Origin: Solobacterium sp. | Lineage (GTDB): Bacteria; Bacillota_I; Bacilli_A; Erysipelotrichales; Erysipelotrichaceae | NCBI GenBank assembly: GCA_016280695.1 | Contig: JAEEHG010000071.1 | Coordinates: forward strand, 1 to 22,080 | Length of the DNA: 22,080 nt | Direction of reading: 5' to 3' | Part shown: positions 19,444 to 22,080 of the stretch, one piece after another | How positions within the stretch are numbered: the first letter of the stretch is position 1 | Layout of the letters: the number at the start of each line of letters is the position of its first letter | Made by a program: the position numbers and the translations under genes | Notes under the pieces: generated by a model | Told to the model about the DNA's origin: nothing | What the model saw: the letters and a program-made list of their open reading frames with translations, nothing else | Databases searched by the model: none

Positions 19444-20032
19444 GTTTCCGGTACTGTTTCCAGAGCAGCGGCAGGATCAGGATCCCGGCCGCCGCAGCCG
19501 GAAGATGAGATTTCTTTGCCGGTTCTTCCAGTTCAGCCGGTGCCGGCATTTCCGAAACAGTGATTTCCGGCAGGGCTGTTTCCTCCGCCGCCGGCTCCGG
19601 GGTCTCCGGATCCGCTGCCTTTTCCGGCTGCCGGCTGACGTAGGTTACAGTGATCTCCGCTTTCTGCGCCTGCCCCGGATCCGCATAGAGATCAGCTTCG
19701 GGAACCAGTTCGATATCGGCACTGAAGCCGGCTTCCACCGGTGTCATCACCGCATCCCAGCCGCACTCACCGTTATTGCCGATGTGGTACTCGGCCGGTC
19801 CGTCAGCCGGTTTGATCCAGACTTCACTGCCATGCGTGTACTGTTCCAGATCGTGATTGCGCCTCGGGCAGTCAGGGGACACATAGTGAATCGTCCGGAC
19901 CCAGTCCTGTTCTTCCCCGTAGGTTACGGTTTCACCGTTCTCGTCCACGTATGTCAGAGGATCCTGGGCCTGAACCGTGACAACCCCCGCAAGGATTGTC
20001 AGCACCGCCGCGGCCGGCAGTGTCTTTTTCAT
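19421..20032 (-). CDS. Unrecognised secreted protein with C-terminal membrane segment, between adhesin and sortase
   Basis: I do not recognise this 203-residue protein. It starts MKKTLPAAAVLTILAGVV with a signal peptide likely cut after VQA (about residue 22). The exported part (23-135) holds two cysteines, C55 (SPDCPRR) and C90 (GECGWD), which could pair. A Pro/Glu/Ala-rich spacer (136-172) follows, then KKSHLPAAAAG, a hydrophobic segment (about 177-191) and a basic tail. This is the layout of a sortase substrate, yet there is no LPxTG; the only sorting-like candidates are LPAAA at the membrane edge and LPEIT about 20 residues earlier. Its ATG overlaps the adhesin stop by four bases (AAGGTGA ribosome binding site), and its end overlaps the sortase, so it belongs to the same surface module. 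It could be an accessory or minor surface subunit. Confidence 0.85.
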   Translation of the reverse strand: MKKTLPAAAVLTILAGVVTVQAQDPLTYVDENGETVTYGEEQDWVRTIHYVSPDCPRRNHDLEQYTHGSEVWIKPADGPAEYHIGNNGECGWDAVMTPVEAGFSADIELVPEADLYADPGQAQKAEITVTYVSRQPEKAADPETPEPAAEETALPEITVSEMPAPAELEEPAKKSHLPAAAAGILILPLLWKQYRKHAGKHPV

Positions 20033-22080
20033 GATTTCACCTTCTTTCCTGACAGTTTCATCCGCTGCCGCAGCACGATCACCAGCATGACCCCGGCAGC
20101 CAGGCCGCCTATACCGGCAAGCAGGATGCCCTGCCCGGTTCCGGTATGAATCCAGCGCACCCGCCGGCGGACATCCCGCGGACTCCGGCTGATCAGAATC
20201 GACTGCTCCGCACTGTTGATATCCGCATGGGTGCAGACAACCTGCCCGTCCGCCAGCAGCGTTTCAAATGCCACGACGGTATAACCGTTCAGTTCTTCCG
20301 CATCAAACCGGAATGACACTTCGGTTGCCCCATCCGGTTTATCCGGAACAAATGTCCGCGATGCGCTTACCGGACTGCCGTTGATTCGGAGTTCACCCAT
20401 ATCATGGCCATCCGGGTGTTTCTGATGCAGAACCCCGCGCACTTCATAAGTCTGTCCCGGCTGCAGTCCGCTGAAACGGATGATGTCATTGATCACCGTA
20501 TCCTTGTCCGGGCCCACGTTGTCATAGCCGTCCGCGGCCGCGTAAGCCGTTGTGCTGATGCCGGGTCCCGGCACCACTCCCGGCACGGTAATGACAACGG
20601 TCTGCGCGGCATCGCTGATATCACAGTGCGATGCGGTCAGTTCGCTGCCGGCATAGAGTTCCTCAAAAGCCACCAGCTCCGTATCCGCCTGCAGCAGATC
20701 GGTATTCACTGTGAATTCCAGGGTAACAATGCCGGTTCTTTCCGCCGGTATGAATTCCGTTTCTGCCTGTACAGCCGCGCCATCCTGCGTAAGCACACCG
20801 CCGTCTCCGTCCGCAGTTCTGACATGGAGTTCCCCTTTGAGCCGGTATGTACTGCCCGGGGTCAGATCGGTATACCGGACTTCATCAAAGACACTTACGG
20901 TCCCGCCGCGGACGGCCGTCTTTTCACGGGCCGCGCCGAGGCCGGCCAGGGTATGGATCTCCGGGTTAACAGTGACCTTCACCGTCTGGGCAGCATCACT
21001 GATATCCGCGTGTGCTGCGATCAGCTGCCCGTCTGCCATCAGTTCCTCAAACACAACCAGTTCTTTTCCAAGCAGTCCGGATGCGTCAATTTCAAACACC
21101 ACTTCCGCTGTCCCGGAAGGCTGCGGCGGCGTCAATTCCGCCGTGACTTCATACGGCTGTCCGTCAGCTGCGGTCAAAGGACCGGAGTCTTCACCGTTTT
21201 CTCCCCTGACATGCAGGGTGCCCTTCAGAACATACGTTTTGCCGGCTTCCAGGCCGTCATATTTCACCTGGTCCGTAATCCGGGCAGTGCTCTCAGGAAA
21301 GAGTGTATGATCCCCGTCAGCGGGGTCGCAGGCCGTTGTGCGCAGGGCCGGTTCATGGAATTCCACGGTCTGCCGTACGTCATCCAGATCCCGGTGTACT
21401 GCCAGTTCCCGGCCGTCCAATGAACAGTTTTCAAACGCGACAATTACCGGATGGTCTGTCAGCACCTGCCGGTCCAGCGTGAATATCACATCAACCGTAC
21501 CGTTATAGACTGCCGGGGTAAACTCCACGGATACCGGTTCGCATCCGGCCAGCGGTACTCCTGCCGCCCTGTCCATCAGCGTCCCGGTCATGGTATAGGT
21601 GCGTCCCGGAATAAGCCCGCTGTAGGTCACGGTATCCGTCAGGATTACCTTCCCGTCAGCTGTACCGGCCGGCGTCGTGTCTTTAAGCACAGTATGAATT
21701 CCCATTACATGAATGGTCTGATTGGTATCATCCAGGTCCATGTGCCGGGAAACCCGTTCTCCTTCCGCGTTGAACAGTTCCTCAAAGAAGACCACGTCAC
21801 GTCCGGCCAGACCCGCTCCGTCAAAGACCATCTCCACCTCCAGCATGCCGGACAGTTTCTTCAGCTCGACCGCAGTCTCCCGGACCAGTTCCCGGCCCTG
21901 GTCATCCGTATCGGTTTCACCGCTGTCCGCATAGACCAGTGTTGTCTTAAGCCGGTATGTGCCGTAATCGGAAACCCCGTGGTAACGGACCTGGTCAATC
22001 AGTTTCATCTGCGGGCCGGCTATGGCTGTCTGTTCCTGACTGATGCCATCCCGGGCCGCAGTGGACAGGGTAATGCCGTA
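20029..22080 (-). CDS. T-Q ester (VaFE-repeat) surface-anchored adhesin, N-terminus beyond the right edge
   Basis: 683 residues are visible and the frame is open through position 22080. The Met at 22008 is inside a domain and is not the start. The protein is a row of five immunoglobulin-like domains of the T-Q ester-bond type, which in characterised relatives form a self-made Thr-Gln ester crosslink that stiffens adhesin stalks. Each domain has the full residue set: Thr (T7, T130, T248, T377, T510), Asp in the D-x-V/I-x-Y/F strand, Glu in a VaFE-type motif, His, and Gln eight residues later (Q121, Q237, Q365, Q493, Q626). After SPRDVRRRVRW comes IHTGTGQ (644-650), a membrane helix (about 651-670) and a basic tail, an unusual sorting signal. 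First of three overlapping genes ending in a class B sortase. Confidence 0.93.
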   Translation of the reverse strand, partial: YGITLSTAARDGISQEQTAIAGPQMKLIDQVRYHGVSDYGTYRLKTTLVYADSGETDTDDQGRELVRETAVELKKLSGMLEVEMVFDGAGLAGRDVVFFEELFNAEGERVSRHMDLDDTNQTIHVMGIHTVLKDTTPAGTADGKVILTDTVTYSGLIPGRTYTMTGTLMDRAAGVPLAGCEPVSVEFTPAVYNGTVDVIFTLDRQVLTDHPVIVAFENCSLDGRELAVHRDLDDVRQTVEFHEPALRTTACDPADGDHTLFPESTARITDQVKYDGLEAGKTYVLKGTLHVRGENGEDSGPLTAADGQPYEVTAELTPPQPSGTAEVVFEIDASGLLGKELVVFEELMADGQLIAAHADISDAAQTVKVTVNPEIHTLAGLGAAREKTAVRGGTVSVFDEVRYTDLTPGSTYRLKGELHVRTADGDGGVLTQDGAAVQAETEFIPAERTGIVTLEFTVNTDLLQADTELVAFEELYAGSELTASHCDISDAAQTVVITVPGVVPGPGISTTAYAAADGYDNVGPDKDTVINDIIRFSGLQPGQTYEVRGVLHQKHPDGHDMGELRINGSPVSASRTFVPDKPDGATEVSFRFDAEELNGYTVVAFETLLADGQVVCTHADINSAEQSILISRSPRDVRRRVRWIHTGTGQGILLAGIGGLAAGVMLVIVLRQRMKLSGKKVKS
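20203..22062 (-). repeat. Five tandem T-Q ester domain repeats within the adhesin
   Basis: Units measured from the ester Thr codon to the ester Gln codon: 22062-21718, 21693-21370, 21339-20986, 20952-20602 and 20553-20203, i.e. about 107-117 residues each. The Gln codons are 348, 384, 384 and 399 bases apart. The units are diverged at DNA level, so these are old protein-domain duplications rather than a recent tandem repeat. Confidence 0.88.

Noticed and set aside
22006..22008. Met at 22008 as the start of the adhesin
   Set aside because: The frame is open for 24 more codons to the window edge, and those residues supply the conserved N-terminal strand (with the ester Thr) of the first domain. 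No signal peptide follows the Met.

Overview
The window (about 22 kb, roughly 55% G+C) carries 17 genes, all on the minus strand. Transcription therefore runs from the right edge towards position 1. It looks like the chromosome of a Bacillota bacterium. The pointers are a GlgC/GlgD heteromeric ADP-glucose pyrophosphorylase pair, a class B sortase with a T-Q ester ('VaFE') surface protein, an FprA flavodiiron protein (anaerobic lifestyle), AGGAGG-type ribosome binding sites and U-tailed hairpin terminators. A gut or oral Erysipelotrichia-like organism is my guess; the sequence alone does not fix the family. There are no rRNA, tRNA, CRISPR or insertion elements that I can see, and no gene-free stretch longer than about 115 bases.

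Layout in transcription order (right to left). (1) 22080-18691: a surface-display operon. It holds a large adhesin, cut by the window edge, made of five T-Q ester domains with a C-terminal anchor; an unrecognised secreted 203-residue membrane-anchored protein; and a class B sortase. The reading frames overlap and the operon ends in a strong hairpin. (2) 18575-8985: glgB, glgP, a type I pullulanase, a putative lipoprotein alpha/beta hydrolase, ung and folC, tightly packed and closed by a hairpin at 8925-8950. (3) 8909-1927: glgC, glgD, glgA, then pgk, tpiA and eno with no visible terminator between glycogen synthesis and lower glycolysis, closed by a hairpin at 1886-1915. (4) fprA (1847-621), monocistronic between hairpins. 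(5) A glycerophosphodiester phosphodiesterase (509 to the left edge), truncated by the window.

Functionally, most of the window is a complete glycogen system: GlgC/GlgD make ADP-glucose, GlgA elongates, GlgB branches, GlgP phosphorolyses and the pullulanase debranches. It is physically fused to the triose-phosphate part of glycolysis (Pgk, TpiA, Eno). gap and phosphoglycerate mutase are not in the window. ung, folC and the lipoprotein are embedded between the two glycogen blocks with overlapping frames.

The most unusual points are these: the sortase has His where the catalytic Arg is expected; the adhesin has an atypical sorting signal and an unknown partner protein; a TATAAT lies inside the terminator hairpin in front of glgC, so a transcript started there would lack the hairpin's 5' arm; and GlgB carries a Lys/Pro-rich insert in its last domain.
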